From Proluteimonas luteida (GTDB taxonomy: Bacteria > Pseudomonadota > Gammaproteobacteria > Xanthomonadales > Xanthomonadaceae): a stretch of DNA of 32,565 bases. Made by a program: the position numbers and the translations under genes. Under the pieces are notes generated by a model. It saw only the letters and a list, made by a program, of their open reading frames with translations. It ran no database searches and was not told the DNA's origin. Positions within the stretch are counted from its first letter, which is position 1. Each line of letters opens with the position of its first letter. The stretch is taken from positions 1 through 32,565 of the forward strand of contig NZ_JAIWPT010000029.1 of assembly GCF_021191695.1 (NCBI RefSeq), in the 5' to 3' direction. Positions 7,532 through 14,200 of the stretch are shown in pieces.

Positions 7532-8266
7532 ATGCATCCACATCCCCCGGTCGCGCTGATCACCGGCGCCGCCCGCCGCCTCGGCGCGGCGACCGCGCGC
7601 CACCTGCATGCGCAGGGCTACGCCATCGCCCTGCATTGCCATACCTCGCGCGCCGAGGCCGATGCGCTGGCCGCCGAACTCGAGACCGCGCGGACCGGCA
7701 GCGTGCAGGTGCTGCAGGCCGATCTGGCACAGTTCGACCGCCTGCCCGAGCTGGTGGCCGTCGCGGTCGGCCGGTTCGGCCGGCTCGACGCGCTGGTCAA
7801 CAACGCCTCGGCATTCTTCGAGACCCCGTTCGGCACGACGACGCCGGCCCAGTGGGACGCGCTGCTGGCGACCAACCTGCGCGCGCCGTATTTCCTCGCC
7901 CAGGCCGCGGCGCCGCACCTGCGCGCCACGCGCGGGGCGATCGTCAACCTGTCGGACATCCACGCGCGGGAACCGCGGGCCGGCCTCGGCGTGTACGCGA
8001 TCACCAAGGGCGCGCTGGATGCGATGACGCGCGTGCTCGCCGTCGAACTGGCGCCCGGGGTCCGGGTCAACGGCGTGGCCCCCGGCGCGATCCTGTGGCC
8101 GGAACACGCGGCCGATCCCGGGCTGCAGGCGCAGCTGCTGGCGCGCACCCCGCTGGGCCGCACCGGCGAGCCCGACGACATCGCCGCCGCCGTGCACTAC
8201 CTGATCGCCGGCGCGACCTACAGCACCGGCACCACACTCACCGTCGACGGGGGGCGGCTGGCCTGA
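7532..8266 (+). CDS. Pteridine reductase / dihydromonapterin reductase (SDR family, FolM-like)
   Basis: A 244-residue short-chain dehydrogenase. TGAARRLG at 11-18 is the T-G-x-x-x-R-x-G nucleotide loop typical of pteridine reductases and FolM. ALVNNAS (87-93) follows, and the catalytic residues appear as Asp142 (NLSDIHA), Tyr155 and Lys159 (YAITK). The Asp-Tyr spacing of 13 and the Asp-Tyr-Lys set agree with PTR1-type enzymes, where classical SDRs use Ser-Tyr-Lys. The likely reaction is NADPH-dependent reduction of dihydrobiopterin, dihydromonapterin or dihydrofolate. VDGGRLA ends the protein as usual for the family. CGGAG lies 6 nt before the ATG. Two further pterin-pathway genes, folK and folB, lie within 4 kb but on the other strand. 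Confidence 0.88.
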   Translation: MHPHPPVALITGAARRLGAATARHLHAQGYAIALHCHTSRAEADALAAELETARTGSVQVLQADLAQFDRLPELVAVAVGRFGRLDALVNNASAFFETPFGTTTPAQWDALLATNLRAPYFLAQAAAPHLRATRGAIVNLSDIHAREPRAGLGVYAITKGALDAMTRVLAVELAPGVRVNGVAPGAILWPEHAADPGLQAQLLARTPLGRTGEPDDIAAAVHYLIAGATYSTGTTLTVDGGRLA

Positions 8267-8324
8267 GAGGCCGGCGCTCGCCTCCCGCGACCGGCTGTGA
8301 GGCCGGGTACCCCCAGGCCTCCGG

Positions 8325-9035
8325 TCATCCGCCGGCGCTGCCCCCGGGCTGAAGATAGACGCGCTCGACACGATACGCGGACGTCGCGTCGCGCTCACCG
8401 GCCTCGATCGCCACGCGCAGCCCTCCGGCCGGCTCCGGCAGATAGCGATAGCGTGCCTCGAACCCATCGGCGGCCTGCAGCCACAGTTCCAGCACGCCGT
8501 CGACGTCCTGCGCGATCGCCCGGACACCGCCCTCGAGTTCGACCGGGTCGCCCTGCAGCGGCACCAGCGTCTGGCGACGGCCATCGCGGCTGGCGAAAAT
8601 CAGCGTTGCCTGCATCCGCTGTATCAGCAGGCCCTGCGCCAGCGGGGCGGCGAAGGCGAATTCCGGGCGCAGCAACCGCGCCTGCGGCAGGGCGTCGGTA
8701 TCGGGGCGAGCACCCGGCGCAGGCGCACCGCCGGGTCCGTCCCGGTTGCGCCGACCTTCCGGAGGTGGACCACCCGGCCCGCCCGCGGGCGGCCCCTTGC
8801 CGTCGGGACCGCCCGCGGGCGATGGGCCATGCCGTTCGCGGGACGGAGGATGGGACGCCGCCGCCGGCACCTGCCCGCGCATCCGTACATCGGCGGCATC
8901 GGCAAGCCGCTGGTTCTCCTGGACGTCGGCGCGCCACACGCCATCGATCGAGAGCGCCGGCGGCGCGGCCGAAGCGATCGGAAGCGCGGTCGCCAGCGCC
9001 AGGAACCCACATGCGACGCGGGATCGGATGTTCAA
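8325..9035 (-). CDS. Secreted protein of unknown function with a Gly/Pro-rich linker
   Basis: I do not recognise this 236-residue protein. It starts with TTG; no ATG or GTG lies in frame at a suitable place. The first 23 residues are a convincing signal peptide (RSRVACGFLALATALPIASA, cleavage before APP). Residues 24-60 (LSIDGVWRADVQENQRLADAA) look like a short ordered module. Residues about 60-112 are a low-complexity linker of Gly, Pro, Arg and Asp. The last 120 residues are rich in beta-type sequence (QATLIFASRDGRRQTLVPLQG, VDGVLELWLQAADGFEARYRYL, YRVERVYLQ) and may form a small beta-sandwich or barrel. It converges with the pteridine reductase gene. Being alone with its own upstream region, it is probably monocistronic. 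Confidence 0.65.
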   Translation of the reverse strand: MNIRSRVACGFLALATALPIASAAPPALSIDGVWRADVQENQRLADAADVRMRGQVPAAASHPPSRERHGPSPAGGPDGKGPPAGGPGGPPPEGRRNRDGPGGAPAPGARPDTDALPQARLLRPEFAFAAPLAQGLLIQRMQATLIFASRDGRRQTLVPLQGDPVELEGGVRAIAQDVDGVLELWLQAADGFEARYRYLPEPAGGLRVAIEAGERDATSAYRVERVYLQPGGSAGG

Positions 9036-9134
9036 GACAGGATTTCCGTTCGGGGATCCGCCGATGTAGCAGTTCCGCTTGTCAGCAGTGTGCCGGCGTG
9101 TGGCAATCCCGCCCGAAAGGTCCGCGACCTCCCC

Positions 9135-9623
9135 TCAGGCCGGAAGCGTCACCGCCTCGAAGATCGTGTCGAAATCCGGATGCACTGCCCACAGCTGGCC
9201 CAGCGTGCGCCCGTCGACCGGGTGCCGCCAGTCGGGCGCGATGCCGGCCGCGGGCTTGAGCACGAAGGCATGCCGCAGTTCGTCGCGGGGGATGCGCAGA
9301 TGGCCCGCGCCGCTGCAGACCAGGTCGTCGTAGAGGACGATGTCGATGTCCAGGGTACGGTCGCTGTGGCGCGGGCCGCTGCGGTCGCGGCCGTGCGCGT
9401 CCTCGAGCGCGTGCAGCCGGTCGTTGAGCGCCGCGGGCGACAGCTCCGTGTCGATGACGGCCGCGGCGTTGAGGAAGTCGGGGCCGTCGTAGCCGACCGC
9501 CGGAAACCGGTAGACCGGCGAGACCCGCACCGGGCCGAACGCTTCGCGCAGCGCGGCGATCGCCGCGCGCAGGTGCACGCGCGGCGCGATGTTGCTGCCG
9601 AGGCTCAGGCAGGCGCGTGCCAT
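9135..9623 (-). CDS. folK: 2-amino-4-hydroxy-6-hydroxymethyldihydropteridine pyrophosphokinase (HPPK)
   Basis: Transfers pyrophosphate from ATP to 6-hydroxymethyl-7,8-dihydropterin, the step before dihydropteroate synthase in folate synthesis. The 162-residue protein has the expected opening CLSLGSNIAPRVHLRAAIAAL, SPVYRFPAVGYDGPDFLNAA, and the family signature SDRTLDIDIVLYDD with the Mg-binding Asp92 and Asp94. RIPRDELRHAFVLKP follows, the usual R-x-P-H-P-x-x-x-x-R-x-F-V-L-x-P region, although the common H-P is here R-D. It starts 12 nt after the mechanosensitive-channel gene and is the last gene of the tsaD-folB-mscS-folK run. Confidence 0.93.
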   Translation of the reverse strand: MARACLSLGSNIAPRVHLRAAIAALREAFGPVRVSPVYRFPAVGYDGPDFLNAAAVIDTELSPAALNDRLHALEDAHGRDRSGPRHSDRTLDIDIVLYDDLVCSGAGHLRIPRDELRHAFVLKPAAGIAPDWRHPVDGRTLGQLWAVHPDFDTIFEAVTLPA

Positions 9624-9635
9624 CGTGGGCTCCGG

Positions 9636-10952
9636 TCAGGCCGCGGGTGATGCGTCGCCGCCGGGCAGGCGCGCGGTGGCCGGCGGCGGCGACACGTCCG
9701 CGGGCGTATCGGCCTGATGCAGGTTGACCTCCAGCGGCGCGTCGCTGTTGTCCTGGAACAGCTTCAGGCCGAACTCGGGCAGCAGCGCGATCAGATGATC
9801 GAAGATGTCCGACTGCGTGTTCTCGTGGCCGACCCAGCCGGTGTCGCTGGTGAAGCAGTAGATCTCCAGCGGCAGGCCCTGCGCGGTCGGCTGCAGCTGC
9901 CGCACCAGCAGGATCAGGTCCTGGTTGATGCCCGGATGGTTGCGCAGGTAGTGGTTGACGTAGGCCCGGAACGTGCCGAGGTTGGTCACCCGGCGCGCGT
10001 TGACCGGCTCGGCGCCGCGCTCGGCCAGCTTCGCGTTCCACGCCTCGAGCTCGCGCGCCTTCTCGTCGAGGTAGTCGTCGAGCAGCACGAAGCGGCGGAA
10101 GCGCGCGACTTCATCCGGCTCGAGGAAGCGCACGCTGTGCTGGTCGAGGAACAGCGCGCGCTTGATCCGGCGGCCGCCGCCCTCGAACATCGGCCGCCAG
10201 TTCTTGAACGCGTCGCTGACCAGTTTCTTGGTCGGCACCGTGGTCACGGTGCGGTCCCAGTTGCGCACGGTGATGGTGTGCAGGGCGATGTCGATGACGT
10301 CGCCGTCGGCGTTCTGGCTGGGCATCTCGATCCAGTCGCCGATGCGCACGCGGCCGTCGTTGCTGATCTGCACGCTGGCCACCAGCGACAGGATGGTGTC
10401 CTGGAAGATCAGCATCAGCACCGCGGTCATCGCGCCGAGGCCGGTGAGGATGTGCAGGAACTGGGCGCCGATCAGGGTCGCGATGATCGAGATGCCGACC
10501 AGCACGAACATGATGATCTTCACGACCTGGAAATAGCCCTTGATCGGCTTGTTCTGCGCATCGGGCCGACGCTCGTAGGCGTGGTTGATGGTATCGAGCA
10601 GGCGCGAGACCGACAGTGCGACGGTCAGCACGACGAATGCCTGGCACAGCGCGCGCACCACGGTGACGACCTCCGGCGGCAGGTCCGGCACCACGCCGAT
10701 GCCGGCCGAGATCACCAGCGCCGGCACCACGTTGGCCAGCCGCGGGATCACCCGCAGCTGCACCGCGTGGTTGTGGTCGCGGCCGCCCAGCGGCGTGGCC
10801 CGCAGCACCCGCAGCAGGCCGCGCAGCAGCACGCGCTTGGTCACCCAGTTGGCCAGCCACGCCGCCAGCAGCAGTCCGGCCAGCACGACCAGGGTGTAGG
10901 CCCAGGGATACGGCGCGAGCACCGCCTGCAGATGGTCCAGCTGTTGTCGCAT
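9636..10952 (-). CDS. MscS-family mechanosensitive ion channel (YbdG-like)
   Basis: A 438-residue inner-membrane channel related to E. coli YbdG in length and layout. Five hydrophobic segments are visible, at about 18-37, 68-89, 96-121, 138-162 and 166-194. The last is the pore-lining helix, running into the beta domain with the family motif QISNDGRVRIGDWIEMPSQNADGDVIDI. A soluble C-terminal domain follows, with a Pro/Ala-rich tail. It would open under membrane tension on hypo-osmotic shock. ATG at 10952 is chosen: GGAG lies 7 nt upstream, and the alternative is a TTG codon immediately before it. It sits 12 nt from folB and 12 nt from folK, so an osmotic channel is embedded in a folate gene pair. 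Confidence 0.9.
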   Translation of the reverse strand: MRQQLDHLQAVLAPYPWAYTLVVLAGLLLAAWLANWVTKRVLLRGLLRVLRATPLGGRDHNHAVQLRVIPRLANVVPALVISAGIGVVPDLPPEVVTVVRALCQAFVVLTVALSVSRLLDTINHAYERRPDAQNKPIKGYFQVVKIIMFVLVGISIIATLIGAQFLHILTGLGAMTAVLMLIFQDTILSLVASVQISNDGRVRIGDWIEMPSQNADGDVIDIALHTITVRNWDRTVTTVPTKKLVSDAFKNWRPMFEGGGRRIKRALFLDQHSVRFLEPDEVARFRRFVLLDDYLDEKARELEAWNAKLAERGAEPVNARRVTNLGTFRAYVNHYLRNHPGINQDLILLVRQLQPTAQGLPLEIYCFTSDTGWVGHENTQSDIFDHLIALLPEFGLKLFQDNSDAPLEVNLHQADTPADVSPPPATARLPGGDASPAA

Positions 10953-10964
10953 CAATCCACTCCG

Positions 10965-11321
10965 TCAACGCGCACGCGTGCGCTCGATGATCACGCCGAC
11001 CGCGCGTGCACCACGCACCGCGCCCGGCTTGCTGAGCTTCAAGCGTAACCACTCGACGTTGAACTCCTCGATCACGAGCGCCGCGCAGCGTTCGGCCAGG
11101 GTCTCGACCAGGCCGAAATCCGAGGCCGACACGTAATCGATCAGGCGCTTGCTGACGGCCTTGTAGTCCAGGGTCTTCGCGATGTCGTCGCTGGCCGCGG
11201 GCACCCGGTTGTCGAACGTCATCTCCAGGTCGAACAGCAGCGGCTGGCGGATGCGCCGCTCCCAGTCGTAGATGCCGATCAGCGCCTCGATCTCGAGGCC
11301 TTCGATGAAGACTTTGTCCAT
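10965..11321 (-). CDS. folB: Dihydroneopterin aldolase
   Basis: Converts 7,8-dihydroneopterin to 6-hydroxymethyldihydropterin and glycolaldehyde, the substrate-forming step for FolK. The 118-residue length is right for a single FolB domain. Visible motifs are MDKVFIEGLEIEALIGIYDWER with the conserved Glu21, LDYKAVSKRL, LVETLAERCA with substrate-binding Glu73, and LKLSKPGAVRGA with catalytic Lys98. The ATG at 11321 gives the standard N-terminus. Upstream lies the GATTCGGG-type repeat and tsaD on the same strand. The stop codon is 12 nt from the mscS start. Confidence 0.94.
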   Translation of the reverse strand: MDKVFIEGLEIEALIGIYDWERRIRQPLLFDLEMTFDNRVPAASDDIAKTLDYKAVSKRLIDYVSASDFGLVETLAERCAALVIEEFNVEWLRLKLSKPGAVRGARAVGVIIERTRAR

Positions 11322-11419
11322 GGGTCGGGGATTCGGAATTGGGGATTCGGGATGCGCAGGCCGCGACAGCTTAGCGGGTTGCGGCGTTTTCCAATCCCGA
11401 ATCCCCGTTCCCGAATCCC
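11322..11419. repeat. GGGATTCGGGA-type inverted repeat between folB and tsaD
   Basis: The left arm at 11322-11356 is built from units such as GGGGATTCGG and GGATTCGGGAT. The right arm at 11391-11419 is the complementary form (CCAATCCCGAATCCCC, then TTCCCGAATCCC). Together they could fold into a long imperfect hairpin. The right-arm 16-mer differs by one base from one at 22341-22356, between the DUF2909 and ctaE genes, so this is a dispersed element. Similar GATTCGGG strings are familiar to me from Xanthomonadaceae intergenic DNA. The right arm lies inside the tsaD reading frame. Confidence 0.8.
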
Positions 11420-12453
11420 GCCGCTGTCGCCAGCGGCGGCAGCGAGGCCATGTCCCAGCGCGGCGTCACGTGCACCGCCGCGTCGGCCTGCTGCCCGGCC
11501 TCGAGCCGCAGCGCGCCGGCGAAGGCGATCATCGCGCCGTTGTCGGTGCACAGCGCCGGGCGCGGGAAGCACACGCGTCCCGCCCGGCGCCGCGCGTCGG
11601 CCTGCAGTTTGGCCCGCAGCTGCCGGTTGGCCCCGACGCCGCCGGCCACGACCAGCGTGTCGCAGCCGGCGGCGTCGAGCGCGCGCGCGCACTTGATCGC
11701 CAGCGTGTCGACCACCGCGTCCTCGAAGCCGCGGGCGATGTCGGCGCGCGTCGCCTCCGACCGGTCGCTGCCCTGCCAGGCCAGGAGCACCTGGGTCTTG
11801 AGCCCGCTGAAGCTGAAATCCAGGCCCGGCCGGTTGGTCATCGGCCGGGGAAACGCGAACGCCCCGGGCGTGCCCTGCGCGGCCAGCGCGGCCAGCTGCG
11901 GGCCGCCGGGATACGGCAGGCCCATCATCTTCGCGGTCTTGTCGAAGGCCTCGCCGGCGGCGTCGTCGAGGGTCTCGCCGAGCAGCCGGTAGCTGCCGAT
12001 CGCATCGACGGCCACCAGCTGAGTATGCCCGCCCGAAACCAGCAGCGCGACGAACGGCGGCTCGGGGGGATCGTCCTCCATCAGCGGCGCCAGCAGGTGC
12101 CCCTCCATGTGGTGCACGCCGATCGCCGGCACCTCCAGCGCCCACGCCAGCGATCGCGCCACGCCGGCGCCGACCAGCAGCGCGCCGACCAGGCCGGGAC
12201 CGGCGGTGTAGGCGACGCCATCGATGTCGCGCACGTCCATGCCGGCCTCGGCCAGGGTCTGCCGGACCAGCGGCAGCAGCTTGCGCACGTGGTCGCGGCT
12301 GGCCAGTTCCGGCACCACGCCGCCGTACTCGGCGTGCAGCGCGATCTGGCTGTAGACCGCATGCGCGCGCAGCCCGCCGGCGCCGCCGATCGCGGTGTCG
12401 TAGACGGCCACGCCGGTTTCGTCGCAGGAGGTTTCGATGCCGAGGACTTTCAT
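11371..12453 (-). CDS. tsaD: tRNA N6-adenosine threonylcarbamoyltransferase
   Basis: Transfers the threonylcarbamoyl group to A37 of ANN-decoding tRNAs, with TsaB and TsaE. The 360-residue protein starts MKVLGIETSCDETG and carries the metal-binding VHHMEGHLLA (His115, His119), LLVSGGHTQL, GEAFDKTAKMMGLPYPGGP, FSFSGLKTQ, VAGGVGANRQLR and CTDNGAMIAFAG with the metal-ligand Asp304. The start at 12453 is standard; the open frame upstream overlaps the rpsU promoter and is not coding. The family's conserved end (VTPRWDMASLPPLATAA) is followed by 15 extra residues from Gly346 onward, encoded by an intergenic repeat arm. It is divergent from rpsU, the arrangement common in gammaproteobacteria. Confidence 0.95.
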   Translation of the reverse strand: MKVLGIETSCDETGVAVYDTAIGGAGGLRAHAVYSQIALHAEYGGVVPELASRDHVRKLLPLVRQTLAEAGMDVRDIDGVAYTAGPGLVGALLVGAGVARSLAWALEVPAIGVHHMEGHLLAPLMEDDPPEPPFVALLVSGGHTQLVAVDAIGSYRLLGETLDDAAGEAFDKTAKMMGLPYPGGPQLAALAAQGTPGAFAFPRPMTNRPGLDFSFSGLKTQVLLAWQGSDRSEATRADIARGFEDAVVDTLAIKCARALDAAGCDTLVVAGGVGANRQLRAKLQADARRRAGRVCFPRPALCTDNGAMIAFAGALRLEAGQQADAAVHVTPRWDMASLPPLATAAGFGNGDSGLENAATR

Positions 12454-12554
12454 GGGGACCGGAGATTGCGGGAGAAGGGGGCAGGCGCGACCGCTGGGCC
12501 GCGGGCCGGGCAGGGCCGGCGCCACGGCCCGGATCGCGCCGCGGGCGGACCCGC

Positions 12555-12584
12555 TTGCACGCACCACGGGGGTGCGGCTATCAT
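12555..12584 (+). promoter_or_regulatory. Sigma-70-type promoter of rpsU
   Basis: TTGCAC (12555-12560) and TATCAT (12579-12584) are separated by 18 nt, giving expected initiation near 12591 and a leader of about 90 nt before the rpsU ATG. It is among the clearest promoters in the window, as expected for a ribosomal protein gene. The remainder of the tsaD-rpsU gap (12454-12554) is GC-rich, with no recognisable signal apart from what must serve tsaD. Confidence 0.7.
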
Positions 12585-12594
12585 ACGCGGCTCG

Positions 12595-12657
12595 CCGGGC
12601 CGGAGCCCGGTGGAATGCGAGTTCGCAAGTCGATCCGACCCGGTCAGCGCCGGTCGG
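12595..12657 (+). promoter_or_regulatory. Structured 5' leader of rpsU (three hairpins)
   Basis: Three stem-loops follow each other: CCGGGC/GCCCGG around a CGGA tetraloop (12595-12610), TGCGA/TCGCA (12616-12627), and CCGACC/GGTCGG with an inner GG/CC extension (12635-12657). The CGGAG ribosome binding site (12671-12675) comes just after. Such a leader could be a site for autogenous control by S21 or a stability element, but I know of no family it matches. The inference rests on base pairing alone. Confidence 0.4.
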
Positions 12658-12680
12658 ACGGTCAAATCCCCGGAGATTCC

Positions 12681-12896
12681 ATGCCAAGCGTCAAAGTCCG
12701 CGAAAACGAACCCTTCGAGTTTGCGCTGCGCCGTTTCAAGCGCACCTGCGAAAAGGCGGGCGTGCTCGCTGAAACCCGCAAGCGCGAGTTCTACGAGAAG
12801 CCGACCCAGGAGCGCAAGCGCAAGGCCGCTGCCGCCGTGAAGCGTCAGGCCCGTCGCGTCTCGCGCGACGTCACCAAGCGCCAGCGCCTGTACTGA
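12681..12896 (+). CDS. rpsU: 30S ribosomal protein S21
   Basis: The 71-residue basic protein MPSVKVRENEPFEFALRRFK..., with KAGVLAETRKREFYEKPT and a lysine/arginine-rich tail ending VTKRQRLY, is a textbook S21. S21 sits at the 30S platform next to the anti-Shine-Dalgarno end of 16S rRNA and aids initiation. The CGGAG site 5 nt upstream and family length fix the start. It has its own promoter and a strong terminator, so it can be expressed apart from the following yqeY-dnaG genes. Confidence 0.98.
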   Translation: MPSVKVRENEPFEFALRRFKRTCEKAGVLAETRKREFYEKPTQERKRKAAAAVKRQARRVSRDVTKRQRLY

Positions 12897-12944
12897 TCGG
12901 CGCGACCGGGCGGCACCCCGCCCGGCCTGATCGTTTGTTGATGC

Positions 12945-12979
12945 AAAAGCCGGCTGCGCCCACGCGCTGCCGGCTTTTT
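12945..12979 (+). terminator. Rho-independent terminator after rpsU
   Basis: AAAAGCCGGC (12945-12954) pairs with GCCGGCTTTT (12969-12978), with an inner GCGC/GCGC extension across a T-T mismatch and a CCAC loop, and it ends in five T residues. It begins 48 nt after the rpsU stop. This is the best terminator in the window and should separate most rpsU transcripts from the downstream genes. Confidence 0.93.
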
Positions 12980-13095
12980 GTCGTGCTGCCGTCCATGGCG
13001 GCGGCCCTCTCGGGGGCCGGCATCGCGCCCGGCGCTTCCCGGCGGCCGCGCCCGCAGGCCGACAGCCCTCCCCACCGACCATACGGACACCCGCC

Positions 13096-13539
13096 ATGCC
13101 CCTGAAGCAGCAACTCACCGACGACATGAAGGCCGCCATGAAGGGCGGCGACAGGCACACGCTCGGCGTGATCCGGCTGATCAATGCCGCGATCAAGCAG
13201 CGCGAGGTCGACGAACGCATCGAGCTCGACGACACCGCGGTGATCGCGATCCTCGACAAGATGGTCAAGCAGCGCCGCGATTCGGTGGCGCAGTACGAGG
13301 CCGCCAACCGCGAGGACCTGGCGTCGGTCGAGCGCGAGGAGATCGTGGTCATCGAGCGCTACCTCCCCGCCAAGCTGGGCGAGGCGGAGATCGTCGAGGC
13401 GATCGCCGCGGCGAAGGCCGAGACCGGCGCCAGCGGCCCGGCCGACATCGGCAGGCTGATGGGCGTGCTCAAGCCCAGGCTCGCCGGCAAGGCCGACATG
13501 GGCGAGGTCTCGCGGCTGGTGAAGCAGTCGCTGGCATGA
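13096..13539 (+). CDS. GatB/YqeY domain protein
   Basis: A 147-residue cytosolic protein of the YqeY family, related to the C-terminal domain of the GatB subunit of tRNA-dependent amidotransferase. Typical features are MPLKQQLTDDMKAAMKGGDRHTLGVIRLINAAIKQREVD, ILDKMVKQRRDSVAQYEAANREDL, EIVVIERYLPAKLGEAEI, ADIGRLMGVLKPRLAGKADMGEVSRLVKQSL. By analogy it may bind tRNA, but stand-alone members have no settled function. It is commonly found between rpsU and dnaG in Proteobacteria, as here. The stop overlaps the next start (ATGA, 13536-13539), so the two are translationally coupled. Confidence 0.93.
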   Translation: MPLKQQLTDDMKAAMKGGDRHTLGVIRLINAAIKQREVDERIELDDTAVIAILDKMVKQRRDSVAQYEAANREDLASVEREEIVVIERYLPAKLGEAEIVEAIAAAKAETGASGPADIGRLMGVLKPRLAGKADMGEVSRLVKQSLA

Positions 13540-14045
13540 CCGTGGACACGCGCCCCGGCGTCGTGCTGCGCCCGGCGCGACGCGACGACGTGGCGCTGAT
13601 CCTGGCGTTCGTCCGCGAACTGGCCGACTACGAGCGCATGCCCGACGCGGTCGTCGCCGACGAGGCGGCGCTCGCCGACGGGCTGTTCGGCCCGGCGCCC
13701 GGCGCCGAGGTGCTGATCGCCGAGGTCGACGGCGTGCCGGCCGGCTTCGCGTTGTTCTTCCACAACTACTCGACGTTCCTCGGACGCCGCGGACTGTATC
13801 TCGAGGACCTGTACGTCCGGCCCGCGTTCCGCGGCCAGGGCCTCGGCCGGCGCCTCATGCGGCACTTGGCCGCACTGGCGCTCGCGCGCGGCTGCGGCCG
13901 TTTCGAGTGGTCGGTGCTGGACTGGAATGCGCCGGCGATCGGCTTCTACCGGACCCTCGGCGCCGTCGGCCAGGACGAATGGACCGTGCAGCGCGTCGAG
14001 GGCAAGGCGCTGCGCCGGCTCGCTGCGGGCGCGGCCGACGACTGA
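13536..14045 (+). CDS. GNAT-family N-acetyltransferase (spermidine/spermine acetyltransferase-like)
   Basis: A 169-residue acetyltransferase that starts within the yqeY stop. LRPARRDDVALILAFVRELADYERMPDAV and GFALFFHNYSTFLGRRGLYLEDLYVRPAFRGQGLGRRLM contain the GNAT motif A with the acetyl-CoA loop R-G-Q-G-L-G. EWSVLDWNAPAIGFYRTLGA is motif B. The W-x-V-L-D-W-N-x-P-A-I-x-F-Y form and the FFHNYSTFLGRRGLYLEDLYV segment are shared with diamine and thialysine acetyltransferases (SSAT/SAT2-like), so the substrate may be a small amine or amino acid. This is resemblance only. Its place between yqeY and yihY is not part of the usual rpsU-dnaG cluster. Confidence 0.88.
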   Translation: MTVDTRPGVVLRPARRDDVALILAFVRELADYERMPDAVVADEAALADGLFGPAPGAEVLIAEVDGVPAGFALFFHNYSTFLGRRGLYLEDLYVRPAFRGQGLGRRLMRHLAALALARGCGRFEWSVLDWNAPAIGFYRTLGAVGQDEWTVQRVEGKALRRLAAGAADD

Positions 14046-14048
14046 TCC

Positions 14049-14078
14049 CGGCACGCCGCATCGCGGCCCGGCGTGCCG
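14049..14078 (+). terminator. GC-rich stem-loop after the GNAT gene
   Basis: CGGCACGCCG (14049-14058) pairs perfectly with CGGCGTGCCG (14069-14078) around a 10-nt loop, 3 nt after the GNAT stop codon. There is no T-run. It may slow or stop transcription, or protect the 3' end of the yqeY-GNAT mRNA. The rest of the gap to yihY (14079-14200) shows no clear promoter. Confidence 0.5.
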
Positions 14079-14200
14079 CAAGTCCCGTCACACGCCCGTA
14101 CGCGCGACTGTTTACCGTGGCGGCGACGTCGCACGGACGCGGATGCGGCCCTCCCGGCGTCCACGATGTCCCCGCCCCGTCCTCCGCTTCCGTCCGCCGC

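Noticed and set aside
12454..12687. N-terminal extension of tsaD by 78 codons
   Set aside because: It overlaps the divergent rpsU promoter and leader, and TsaD proteins begin at the MKVLGIETSCDETG segment.
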